A stretch of 64,000 bases of DNA, taken from an uncultured Eubacteriales bacterium. Its GTDB lineage: Bacteria > Bacillota > Clostridia > Christensenellales > Borkfalkiaceae. Position 1 is the stretch's first letter; each line of letters starts with the position of its first letter. Below are positions 34,652 through 42,184 of the stretch, piece after piece. Made by a program: the position numbers and the translations under genes. The notes under the pieces are model-generated. The model had not been told where the DNA came from, did not search any database, and saw only the letters and a program-made list of their open reading frames with translations. The stretch covers positions 1 to 64,000 of the forward strand of contig CATZMZ010000008.1 in NCBI GenBank assembly GCA_958421945.1. Direction: 5' to 3'.

Positions 34652-35831
34652 AAAAGAATTAAAAGACAATTTTGTAGAATTAGACGAAATTTGTCTTTAC
34701 AATCAAGAAAAGGTGCTTAACGCTTTTAAGAAGAACAAAATCGCATTACGGCATTTTGCAGGCTCAACCGGTTATGGCTACGGAGACGAGGGGCGCGACG
34801 CGCTGAATGCCGTTTTTGCCGACGTTTTTAACGCGGAAGACGCAATTTGTTCGCCGAATATCGTTTCGGGGACTCACGCGCTTTCCATTTGTCTATACGG
34901 AATTTTAAGACACGGCGACACTTTTATCAGTATTACGGGCGAACCTTACGATACGCTTTCGGATACTATCAGAGGAAAGAACGTTGGTTCTCTGTCCGAT
35001 TACGGCGTTAATTTTGAAACGATTTCCTTAATCGACGGTGAATTTAACATGCCTGCAATCAAAGAAAGACTAAAAAATTCAAGCGTAAAAATGGTATATT
35101 TGCAACGCTCCAGAGGGTATGAATGGCGCAACGCTTTATCATTATGTCAGATAGAAACGATAGTCAAATTCTTAAGAAAAGACTGTAATTTTGACGGTTG
35201 CATAATGGTGGATAATTGTTACGGCGAATTTATCGATAAAAGAGAACCTACGGACGTCGGCGTAAACATTATCGCGGGTTCTATGATTAAAAATCCGGGC
35301 GGAGGAATCGCGCCGACGGGCGGTTACGTTGCTGGCGATAAAAAATACGTCGATTTAATAAGAAATCGTTTGACTGCTCCCGCAATAGGCGGCGAGGTCG
35401 GTTCATATTTTAACGGCTATCAATATTTTTATCAGGGTCTTTTTCTTGCACCGCACGTCGTAAAAGAGGCGGTTAAAGGAGCCATGCTTTTTGCTTGTAT
35501 TTTTTCCAACCTCGGTTATGACGTATTGCCGCATAAAAACGAAATACCATGCGATATTATAACCTCATTGAAGTTTAACGATAGAAAAAAAATGATTGAA
35601 TTTATTCAGACCGTACAAGAGAATTCGCCGATTGACAGCTTCGTTACGGTTTTACCGTGGGATATGCCGGGGTATGAGGACGAAGTTATTATGGCGGCTG
35701 GCTGTTTTGTTCAGGGGGCGTCAATAGAATTATCTGCCGACGGTCCTGTTAAACCGCCTTATATTGCCTATTTGCAAGGCGGTTTAACTTACGAACATTG
35801 CAAAATCGTATTGAAAAACATGAAGCTTTAA
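34620..35831 (+). CDS. Methionine gamma-lyase family protein (YnbB-like)
   Basis: 403 residues, PLP-dependent Cys/Met metabolism fold. It has HFAGSTGYGYGDEGRDAL near the start and the likely PLP lysine in IAGSMIKNPGGGIAPTGGYVAG (about residue 223). Members were once called aluminium resistance proteins; true activity is not settled. It commonly follows miaA in Bacillota, as here, with a 32-nt overlap indicating cotranslation. Confidence 0.9.
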   Translation: MINTDLIKKCEKELKDNFVELDEICLYNQEKVLNAFKKNKIALRHFAGSTGYGYGDEGRDALNAVFADVFNAEDAICSPNIVSGTHALSICLYGILRHGDTFISITGEPYDTLSDTIRGKNVGSLSDYGVNFETISLIDGEFNMPAIKERLKNSSVKMVYLQRSRGYEWRNALSLCQIETIVKFLRKDCNFDGCIMVDNCYGEFIDKREPTDVGVNIIAGSMIKNPGGGIAPTGGYVAGDKKYVDLIRNRLTAPAIGGEVGSYFNGYQYFYQGLFLAPHVVKEAVKGAMLFACIFSNLGYDVLPHKNEIPCDIITSLKFNDRKKMIEFIQTVQENSPIDSFVTVLPWDMPGYEDEVIMAAGCFVQGASIELSADGPVKPPYIAYLQGGLTYEHCKIVLKNMKL

Positions 35832-35870
35832 CACTCGAAGCAGCGTGTTTATTAAAAATTATTAAAAAAC

Positions 35871-35905
35871 ATGCCGCGCTGACAAAAACGTCGGCGCGGC
35901 TATAA
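35871..35905. terminator. Terminator between convergent genes
   Basis: GCCGCGCTGAC (35873-35883), loop AAAAAC, GTCGGCGCGGC (35890-35900), 11 bp with one G-U. On the minus strand it is followed by ATGTTTTTTAAT, so it best serves lexA. Confidence 0.75.
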
Positions 35906-35941
35906 TAAAACCAAAATAAAAATAATTAAAATAAACCCGGA

Positions 35942-36538
35942 TTAAAACTTTCTGTATAAACCTTTAACTACCCCTAAAATACTAACGTTATCGTAAATTA
36001 AATCTTCCATATCGTCGTTTTCGGGATGTAATATAACTTTCCCGTCGTTAATAAAAAATCTTTTGACAGTCGCGGAATCGTCAACGAGCGCAACGACAAT
36101 TTCGCCGTTTTCGGCACACTCTTGTTTTTTAACGATTATCACGTCTTTATCGTAAATCCCTGCGTTAATCATACTGTTTCCCGTTACGCGAAGCGCAAAA
36201 CAATCCCTGTCGTCACCCATATCTGGGGGAAGCGGATAATATCCCTCGAGATTTTCCGCGGCAAAAATAGGCGTCCCTGCGCGAATAACGCCAAGCAAGG
36301 GGATACCGTCGACTTTTTCCGCTTGCGGAATTCTGATAGCGCGTTTTTTCATCGGGCTTTTATCAAGCACTCCTTTTGCTTTAAGCTTTTCAAGGTAGGA
36401 ATATGCCGTTGCGGTTGACTTAATGTTAAGCTTTGCGCAAATTTCCCTTACCGACGGCGGATACCCGTTATCCTTAATATATTCGAAAGTAAATTCGTAT
36501 ACGTTATTGAGCTTCTGGTTCAATTCTCGTTTTTTCAT
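35942..36538 (-). CDS. lexA: SOS repressor LexA
   Basis: 198 residues. Winged HTH (about 1-65, GYPPSVREICAKL...TATAYSYLEKL). Self-cleavage site Ala-Gly in VIRAGTP (about residue 86), Ser in GNSMI (about 121) and Lys in ATVKRFF (about 158), the catalytic pair. RecA filament triggers its cleavage. Start ATG 36538 is fixed by the conserved N-terminus; a LexA operator overlaps its own promoter. Confidence 0.96.
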   Translation of the reverse strand: MKKRELNQKLNNVYEFTFEYIKDNGYPPSVREICAKLNIKSTATAYSYLEKLKAKGVLDKSPMKKRAIRIPQAEKVDGIPLLGVIRAGTPIFAAENLEGYYPLPPDMGDDRDCFALRVTGNSMINAGIYDKDVIIVKKQECAENGEIVVALVDDSATVKRFFINDGKVILHPENDDMEDLIYDNVSILGVVKGLYRKF

Positions 36539-36544
36539 AGTTTT

Positions 36545-36584
36545 ATTATACGCGTATTATTAAATTTTGTCAAACAAATGTTTG
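36545..36584 (-). promoter_or_regulatory. lexA promoter with LexA operator
   Basis: On the minus strand TTGACA (36568-36573), 17-bp spacer, TATAAT (36545-36550). The palindrome-like CAAACATTTGTTTG (36571-36584) is the Gram-positive SOS box type (CGAACNNNNGTTCG) with two changes and overlaps the -35, so LexA should repress its own gene. Confidence 0.75.
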
Positions 36585-36604
36585 TATAATTTTATTGAAA
36601 ACAC

Positions 36605-36633
36605 TTGATAATTTTTAAAATTTATTGTAACAT
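36605..36633 (+). promoter_or_regulatory. Promoter of the small Cys-rich gene
   Basis: TTGATA (36605-36610), 17-bp spacer, TAACAT (36628-36633). The SOS box at 36571-36584 is 21 bp upstream of the -35, so LexA control of this side is possible but not clear. Confidence 0.5.
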
Positions 36634-36664
36634 AAACTTATATAAGAAAAAAAGGAGCATTTAT

Positions 36665-36853
36665 ATGGAAGAAAATAATAAAATCAACGCATCAGATAAC
36701 AAAAATTTAAATACCGACGATTTAGATGAAGACGATTATTGCGACCTCGACCGTACAAAAATCTGTGATAATTGCTGCAAATGCATCGAAACCGATAAAA
36801 ATTATAAAATAATTAAAATTACCAAAATAATTACCGACGAAAAAGATTTTTGA
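36665..36853 (+). CDS. Small acidic Cys-cluster protein
   Basis: 62 residues. ATG 36665 has an ideal AAGGAG 7 nt upstream; the longer frame from 36608 is rejected. Asn/Asp-rich first half, then a core DYCDLDRTKICDNCCKCIE with five Cys in a pattern C-x6-C-x2-CC-x-C, fit to bind zinc or an Fe-S cluster, and a Lys/Ile tail. It is divergent from lexA. I cannot assign a function. Confidence 0.7.
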   Translation: MEENNKINASDNKNLNTDDLDEDDYCDLDRTKICDNCCKCIETDKNYKIIKITKIITDEKDF

Positions 36854-36877
36854 TTTACGATAATCTTGCAATATTTG

Positions 36878-36906
36878 TTGACATTACTGAAAGTATTAGT
36901 TATAAT
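36878..36906 (+). promoter_or_regulatory. Consensus promoter of the NagA-like operon
   Basis: TTGACA (36878-36883), 17 bp, TATAAT (36901-36906). An inverted pair ATATTACC (36905-36912) / GGTAATAT (36941-36948) begins in the -10 and could be an operator for a repressor. Confidence 0.8.
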
Positions 36907-36985
36907 ATTACCATAAAAGATATTATATTCCATAAATTTAGGTAATATAATATACAATTTTAATTTTTGAGTACGGAGTTAAAGA

Positions 36986-38125
36986 ATGAAAGCGGTCATA
37001 AACGCAAAAATTGTTACGGTAAATCATTATATTCCCGACGGCACGATTTTGATTGACGGCGACGAAATCGCCGCTTTCGGCAAGTCCAAAGAAATCGCGA
37101 TTCCGGAAGGTACTGAAATAATTGACGCCAAAGGTTATTACGTAGGTCCCGGGCTTATAGACATTCATACTCACGCGGCGGATAATAAATGGATTTTCGA
37201 ACACCCCGCCGAAACCTCCGAATTTATGCTTGGACACGGCGTTACGGGCGTTCTTCCCGCACTTTATTATAATCTGAATAAAGCGCAATACTTAAAGGCG
37301 ATTGACGATATCGTTGACGCAAACAAAAAGGGATCTTTTAAGAATTTTGTCGGTTTTTATATGGAAGGGCCGTATCTTAATCCGAATTTCGGTTGCGACA
37401 GGGAAAAGAATACTTGGAAAGGCGCTATCGTTAAAGACGATTACGATTTGTTAATCGATAAAGTGAAGGACTACGTTAAGGTTTGGTGTTTAGCTCCCGA
37501 ACGCGAAGGCGTCGATAATTTCGTTAAGGACGTTAAAGCAGCTGTTCCTGATATCGTGTTTGCCGTCGCACACAGCGAAGCTACGCCGCAACAGGTTGAA
37601 AAATACATTCCATACGGTCTTAAAATCGGAACACACCATACTAATGCGACAGGCACGATTTTTAAATATTCGGAGTGCCGCGGCGTATGCGTTGACGAAG
37701 CAGTAAACTATAACGACGAAATTTACGCCGAATTGATTTCCGATAAAATGGGATTACACGTTGATCCTTATATGCAAAGACTTGTAAGAAAAATTAAAGG
37801 TGACGACCGTATTATTCTGATATCCGACCAGTTTGTTTCAGACGGACCCGTTCCGAAAGGATATGAAGAATCGGACGATATTCATTTTGATTTTGCCGGA
37901 GAAATTGCCGGTTCGGGATTAACGCTCGATATAGCATGCAGAAACTTTATGATTCATACGGGCTGTTCCGTTTGCGACGCATTTAAGTTCGCGTCCTATA
38001 ATCCTTCAAAGGTGATAGGGCTTCCAAAACAGGGCTGTATACGTGTAGGCAATTTTGCCGATCTCGTATTCGTAGATGATAATTTTAATGTAAAAAATGT
38101 TATTTTTAGAGGAGATAAATTATGA
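36986..38125 (+). CDS. Amidohydrolase, N-acetylglucosamine-6-P deacetylase-like
   Basis: 379 residues. Typical NagA layout: small N-terminal beta domain, PGLIDIHTHAAD (metal/catalytic HxH, about residue 57), YMEGPYLNPNFG (metal Glu), AHSEAT and GTHHTNATG (two metal His positions), ISDQFVSDG (catalytic Asp), and the C-terminal PSKVIGLPKQGCIRVGNFADLVFVD. NagA removes acetyl from GlcNAc-6-P. The His loop HTNATG differs from the common HLFNAM, so the substrate may be another N-acyl sugar phosphate. The stop overlaps the next start by 4 nt. Confidence 0.85.
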   Translation: MKAVINAKIVTVNHYIPDGTILIDGDEIAAFGKSKEIAIPEGTEIIDAKGYYVGPGLIDIHTHAADNKWIFEHPAETSEFMLGHGVTGVLPALYYNLNKAQYLKAIDDIVDANKKGSFKNFVGFYMEGPYLNPNFGCDREKNTWKGAIVKDDYDLLIDKVKDYVKVWCLAPEREGVDNFVKDVKAAVPDIVFAVAHSEATPQQVEKYIPYGLKIGTHHTNATGTIFKYSECRGVCVDEAVNYNDEIYAELISDKMGLHVDPYMQRLVRKIKGDDRIILISDQFVSDGPVPKGYEESDDIHFDFAGEIAGSGLTLDIACRNFMIHTGCSVCDAFKFASYNPSKVIGLPKQGCIRVGNFADLVFVDDNFNVKNVIFRGDKL

Positions 38126-39090
38126 ACAAGATTTTTGAACCCGCAACCGATTTTGCTTTTAAACCTGCCGATTTCGTCCCGTTTAAAGACAGAGAAGTTT
38201 GCGAAAGATTGAGGAAAATGAGTGGTACAGAGCTTGAAAAACACGAAGCTTGGCAACATCCCGAATTCAACGTTAAAGTAATGATGAATCCGCATCCCGT
38301 TTTGATTGCGACTTTATTCTCGAGAATTAAAGAAGCTTCCGAAAAAGGCAAAAAATTCACCATGATTCTTGGCAATCCCGAGCCTGAAACTTATATTCCT
38401 TTGGCTCAACTGATTAACTACTTTAAAGTCGATTGCAGAAACGTTCATATTTTTGCTATGGACGAATGGGCTGACGACCAAGGGCATATTGCTCCCGAAA
38501 CCTACAAAGCGGGCTTTGCTCATTCTATGCTTAAATACCTCGTTTATCAAATCGATGAAAAACTCCGCATGCCTTTATCGCAGGTTCACTATCCCACCGA
38601 TAAAAATATTGCGTCCTATTCTGATATGATAACCGAAACGGGTGAGGGCGGAGCTGATATTTGCAGTTCTTCTCCCGGATGGACCGGCCACATGGCGTTT
38701 ATCGACCCGGTTAGCGAATTTACTTGCGCGAAAGATATGGACGAATACCTTTCTATGAAAGCGAAAATCGTAACGCTTCATCCGCTTACGGTTGCTCAAA
38801 ATTCATTGCACGGCGTTTTCGGTCAATCGGGTTACATTCAAGACGTTCCGCCGAAAGCGGCAACTATAGGACCTGTTGACGTTAAGAATGCGAGAGAGAG
38901 AATCGAAGTGCACGCATTGCTTACAAACAACACTTTCTCTTCATGGCAGAGAATGACGTCAAGACTCGTTCTTCACGGACCTGTTACTCCGTTAGTTCCG
39001 AGCTCGATGTTACAGCTTATGAAAACTCAGGTTTTGGTAAGCGACGAAATCGCCGCTCCGTTCGAGTGCTGGGAAAAAGTTGGTTACTAA
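38122..39090 (+). CDS. Glucosamine-6-phosphate deaminase-like protein
   Basis: 322 residues, NagB/6-phosphogluconolactonase fold. MILGNPEPETYIPLAQLI matches the GLATGSTP phosphate loop in position but not in residues, FAMDEW matches the catalytic DE of NMDEY, and SPGWTGHMAFIDPVSEF matches GxGxDGHIAFNEP with changed residues. So it belongs to the family, but active-site loops are remodelled. An N-terminal extension of about 60 residues is unlike NagB (about 245 residues). ATGA overlap with the NagA-like gene indicates one operon for an unusual amino sugar. Confidence 0.75.
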   Translation: MNKIFEPATDFAFKPADFVPFKDREVCERLRKMSGTELEKHEAWQHPEFNVKVMMNPHPVLIATLFSRIKEASEKGKKFTMILGNPEPETYIPLAQLINYFKVDCRNVHIFAMDEWADDQGHIAPETYKAGFAHSMLKYLVYQIDEKLRMPLSQVHYPTDKNIASYSDMITETGEGGADICSSSPGWTGHMAFIDPVSEFTCAKDMDEYLSMKAKIVTLHPLTVAQNSLHGVFGQSGYIQDVPPKAATIGPVDVKNARERIEVHALLTNNTFSSWQRMTSRLVLHGPVTPLVPSSMLQLMKTQVLVSDEIAAPFECWEKVGY

Positions 39091-39112
39091 TAACTTAAAA
39101 TTATAAATCATA

Positions 39113-39146
39113 AAAAGCGAGTAAATCCTGATATTTACTCGCTTTT
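39113..39146 (+). terminator. Strong hairpin before the ceramidase-like gene
   Basis: AAAAGCGAGTAAAT (39113-39126), loop CCTGAT, ATTTACTCGCTTTT (39133-39146), 14 perfect pairs. The T run is only four long and AGAGG of the next gene starts 2 nt later. It may be a leaky terminator or an mRNA-stability hairpin. Confidence 0.65.
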
Positions 39147-39158
39147 AAGAGGTAAAAT

Positions 39159-40526
39159 ATGTCTGACATAAACAACTTAAAAGTGGGTTTTGCAAGGGTA
39201 AATATAACGCCTATGATGGGCATAAATATATCGGGTTATTTTCAAGTTCGTTTGGCTGATGGAGTTTTGGACGATACCGAAATCAACGCGATTGCAGTAA
39301 ACTCTTTAAATGATACTGTTTTAATGTTAAGCATAGATATATGCGGAATCACGGCGAACGTATTAAAAGAATTCAGAGAAAGAATTTCGGCAAAAACAGG
39401 TATTCCCGAGGATGCGATATATATCTCGAGCACACATACTCACACCGGTCCTATGATGTGGCCGATAAAAAATAAAATTTACGGCGACGGAAAACTCGAA
39501 AAAGAATACAGAGAATTTTTAACAAAAAAGGCGATTGACGTTTCTTGTTTTGCTTTGGACGATTTAAAACCTGCCCAAATGGGTATAGGCGTCGGTATTG
39601 CGCCGAATATCAGCTTTTTAAGAAGATTCAGGATGAAAGACGGTTCTGTGGCAACAAACCCCGGACCTAATAACCCCGATATCGTTGCGCCGATAGGTGA
39701 GGTTGACGAGCGCGTAAACGTCGTTCGTTTTGACCGAGAAAATGCGGAAACCATTATTCTTGCAAACTTCGGTGACCACCCCGATACAGTCGGAGGAAAT
39801 AAAATTTCAGCCGACTGGCCCGGTTTTTTCAGAAGAGAAACGGAAAAGGCCCTCGACAACGTAAAGTGTATTTTCTTTAACGGCGCGCAAGGAGACGTCA
39901 ACCATGTGAACGTTCATCCTAAGGGCGGAGATTTAAACGATATGTTTTTGGATTTCGATGACGTTGAAAGGGGATATGGACACGCAAGATATATGGGCAG
40001 AGTCGTTGCGGGTGCTGTTTTACAGGTTTACGATAAAGTTGAATACTTAAACGTTTCCCAAATCAGATATATTCAAAAAACGATTAAAGTTCCGTCAAAT
40101 AAGCCTACACCCGAAGAAATGCCTTTGGCAAGAAAGTATACCGAGCTTCATTTAGCGGGTAAGGATTCTGAAATTCCTTATAAGGGAATGATGTTGACGA
40201 CTGTTATTGCGGCAGCAGAAAGAAAAGTGCTTCTGGAAAACGGACCGGATTATTTTGAAATGCCACTTTCTTGCATTTCAATAGGCGATATTGCGTTCGT
40301 AGGAATCCCCGGCGAACCTTTCTCCGGGATAGGTATTGAAATCAAAAAGACGGCAGGATGGAAAATGATTCTTCCATGTTGCGCAACCAACGGTTGTGAA
40401 GGGTATTTCCCGATGAAAGAGGCTTATGACGAAGGCGGTTACGAGGCAGGCTCGTCGGAATTTAAGTCAGGTGTTGCCGAAATCATTATCGACGAAAGCA
40501 AAAAAGCTCTTGCGGAATTAAAGTAA
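39159..40526 (+). CDS. Neutral/alkaline ceramidase N-domain-like protein
   Basis: 455 residues. Starts like the family (VGFARVNITPMMGINISGY), has the metal-binding STHTHTGP (about residue 92), NFGDHPDTVGG and FNGAQGDVNHV (zinc and Ser/nucleophile region), and ends near CCATNGCEGYFPMKEAYDEGGYE. No signal peptide, so it is cytoplasmic; bacterial ceramidases of this family are normally exported. In Clostridia these proteins are poorly studied; an amide-hydrolysing role on a sugar derivative would fit the NagA/NagB-like neighbours but is inference. Confidence 0.8.
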   Translation: MSDINNLKVGFARVNITPMMGINISGYFQVRLADGVLDDTEINAIAVNSLNDTVLMLSIDICGITANVLKEFRERISAKTGIPEDAIYISSTHTHTGPMMWPIKNKIYGDGKLEKEYREFLTKKAIDVSCFALDDLKPAQMGIGVGIAPNISFLRRFRMKDGSVATNPGPNNPDIVAPIGEVDERVNVVRFDRENAETIILANFGDHPDTVGGNKISADWPGFFRRETEKALDNVKCIFFNGAQGDVNHVNVHPKGGDLNDMFLDFDDVERGYGHARYMGRVVAGAVLQVYDKVEYLNVSQIRYIQKTIKVPSNKPTPEEMPLARKYTELHLAGKDSEIPYKGMMLTTVIAAAERKVLLENGPDYFEMPLSCISIGDIAFVGIPGEPFSGIGIEIKKTAGWKMILPCCATNGCEGYFPMKEAYDEGGYEAGSSEFKSGVAEIIIDESKKALAELK

Positions 40527-40570
40527 TTTCTATTTATTAAAATCATTTGTTTAATAATATTTTTAATAGC

Positions 40571-40612
40571 AAAAGGGGACTAACGCTTTATATTGTTAGT
40601 CCTTTTTTTTGT
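40571..40612 (+). terminator. Intrinsic terminator
   Basis: GGACTAAC (40577-40584) and GTTAGTCC (40595-40602), extended by A/T pairs, loop of ten, then eight T. Confidence 0.85.
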
Positions 40613-40705
40613 GTTTTAAGCAAAAATAAGTATTTATTAAACTACAACTTTATATACTTAATAAAACAAAAGGGTGATATGCGGAGGAAATATGAAATAA
40701 CGACT

Positions 40706-41773
40706 CTAAATCAAGGGGTTATTTTTATTCGAAATGGATAAGTTTTTGATTGCATTCTTTTTGGTATCCTCGGAAATCGCTGCATAATGTTTTTTCGTCG
40801 TGTTTACATCCTTATGACCCAAACAATCGGCAACTACGTAAATATCGCCTGTTTGTCTGTATAAATTCGTGCCGAACGTACTTCTTAATTTGTGGGGGGT
40901 AATTTTTTTTAACGGTGAAACGATTTGCGCATATTTTTTAACCAACTCTTGCACCTGTCGCGCAGAAATTCTTTTATTTTGAAGGGATAAAAACAAGGCA
41001 GGGGATTCGATTTCTTCAATTTTGTTTTGTCTTAAAAGCATATAGTCTTTTAGGGCGTTTGCCACGTCGTTATTAAAATACAAAATCGTGCGATTGCCGC
41101 CTTTTCGCGTCACAATAAAGCTGTTCGTATTAAAATCCAAGTCGGTAACGTTTAAGCCGACAAGCTCGCTGATACGTATTCCTGTACCCAAAAAAAGCGT
41201 AATAATCGCTGTGTCCCTGACGCCTGTAATTTTATGGAACGCCGCTTGTTTTTTAGTTAAACCGTTTCCGCTTTCAACGGTATACAACATATCACCGATT
41301 TCGTCCTTTTTATCGTTAGATTCCAAACGAATAATCTCTTTTTCGTGTATTTTGGGCATCGAAACTTTCGTCGGCGTGTTGGCAGACAACAAATTTCTAT
41401 TAAAAAAATATTTAAAAAAAGCACGCAGGGTAGAGAGCTTTCTTGCTTTTCCGGTTTCGGTACACCGTTCTGGTTTTCCGTTAATTTCGTAATGATTGAG
41501 ATGACTCAAATAATATTCAAAATCGGAAGGCTGCAACTTATCCAAATCGGATAAAGTAACGTCAATAACCGCTTTATCGGTAAATACTTTTTTAGCTAAA
41601 AAATCATAGAATATCCGTAAATCGTAGGCATAGTTTAATCTTGTCAGTGCAGAGGTTCTCGGTTCAACGCCGATGAAAAAATCTTTAACATAATAGGGTA
41701 ACTCGGAAATAATTTCCTTGCTTCTTATGGAGCAATTTATTTCTCTTTTTTCGTAATAGGATTTTTCTTTCAT
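40706..41773 (-). CDS. Tyrosine recombinase (XerC/XerD-like)
   Basis: 355 residues. ATG 41773 has AGGGTG 5 nt upstream; GTG at 41782 lies inside that site and is rejected. N-terminal SAM-like core-binding domain (about 30-150), then catalytic domain with R in GTGIRISELVGL, K in RKGGN, HxxR in HKLRSTFGTNL, H in LGHKD and Tyr in KHYAAIS: all catalytic residues are present. It is 50 residues longer than classical XerC/D. It could be a Xer recombinase or the integrase of a lost element. Repeats upstream (41883-41973) are candidate binding sites. Confidence 0.88.
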   Translation of the reverse strand: MKEKSYYEKREINCSIRSKEIISELPYYVKDFFIGVEPRTSALTRLNYAYDLRIFYDFLAKKVFTDKAVIDVTLSDLDKLQPSDFEYYLSHLNHYEINGKPERCTETGKARKLSTLRAFFKYFFNRNLLSANTPTKVSMPKIHEKEIIRLESNDKKDEIGDMLYTVESGNGLTKKQAAFHKITGVRDTAIITLFLGTGIRISELVGLNVTDLDFNTNSFIVTRKGGNRTILYFNNDVANALKDYMLLRQNKIEEIESPALFLSLQNKRISARQVQELVKKYAQIVSPLKKITPHKLRSTFGTNLYRQTGDIYVVADCLGHKDVNTTKKHYAAISEDTKKNAIKNLSISNKNNPLI

Positions 41774-42126
41774 TTTTAACACCCTAATTCAATTTTATGT
41801 GAGTTTTAAAGGTAGGTTATTGTTCACTATTAATTGTAATTTTGATTTAAGCAAAAGAATAGGAGAACATAATCACATATATTTAACTATGCGCAAAACA
41901 CAGCTTTTACGCATAGTTAAGCTTATATATTTAAGATAACATATAAAAAAAGCATTGTCAAGTATAGTTAAGCAAAAATCTTAAATATATTTTGTATAAT
42001 AACTTTTTTAAGTGGTTTTTACGATTTTAGGATTCTTCGAATTTTAGCGTCGTATCGGATTGTTAAATATTTTTTAATAATATTGTCTGACATAATGACT
42101 ATTAAAAAGTATTGAATTTTATTTTC
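41774..42126. other. AT-rich intergenic stretch with inverted and direct repeats
   Basis: No gene. TTAACTATGCG (41883-41893) and CGCATAGTTAA (41910-41920) form a perfect 11-bp inverted repeat with a 16-nt spacer; ATAGTTAAGC recurs in direct orientation at 41913-41922 and 41964-41973. These lie upstream of the recombinase and could be recombinase- or regulator-binding sites. Confidence 0.6.
42080..42096. promoter_or_regulatory. Imperfect copy of ATTATGTCTGACATAAT palindrome
   Basis: ATATTGTCTGACATAAT matches the perfect palindrome at 55833-55849 at 15 of 17 positions. It lies about 30 bp upstream of the -35 of the PadR-type gene. A shared regulator is possible. Confidence 0.45.
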
Positions 42127-42155
42127 TTGACAATGTGTTATTATTATTGTATACT
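42127..42155 (+). promoter_or_regulatory. Promoter of the PadR-type gene
   Basis: TTGACA (42127-42132), 17 bp, TATACT (42150-42155). Confidence 0.8.
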
Positions 42156-42184
42156 TATTATAAGTTAATTACGGAGTATTATTT

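Noticed and set aside
40706..41773. Integrase of a resident prophage or ICE
   Set aside because: No phage, conjugation or relaxase genes nearby; surrounded by metabolic genes, so at most a remnant.
41883..41920. Transcription terminator upstream of the recombinase
   Set aside because: The inverted repeat has no U tract on either strand and lies upstream of both flanking genes.
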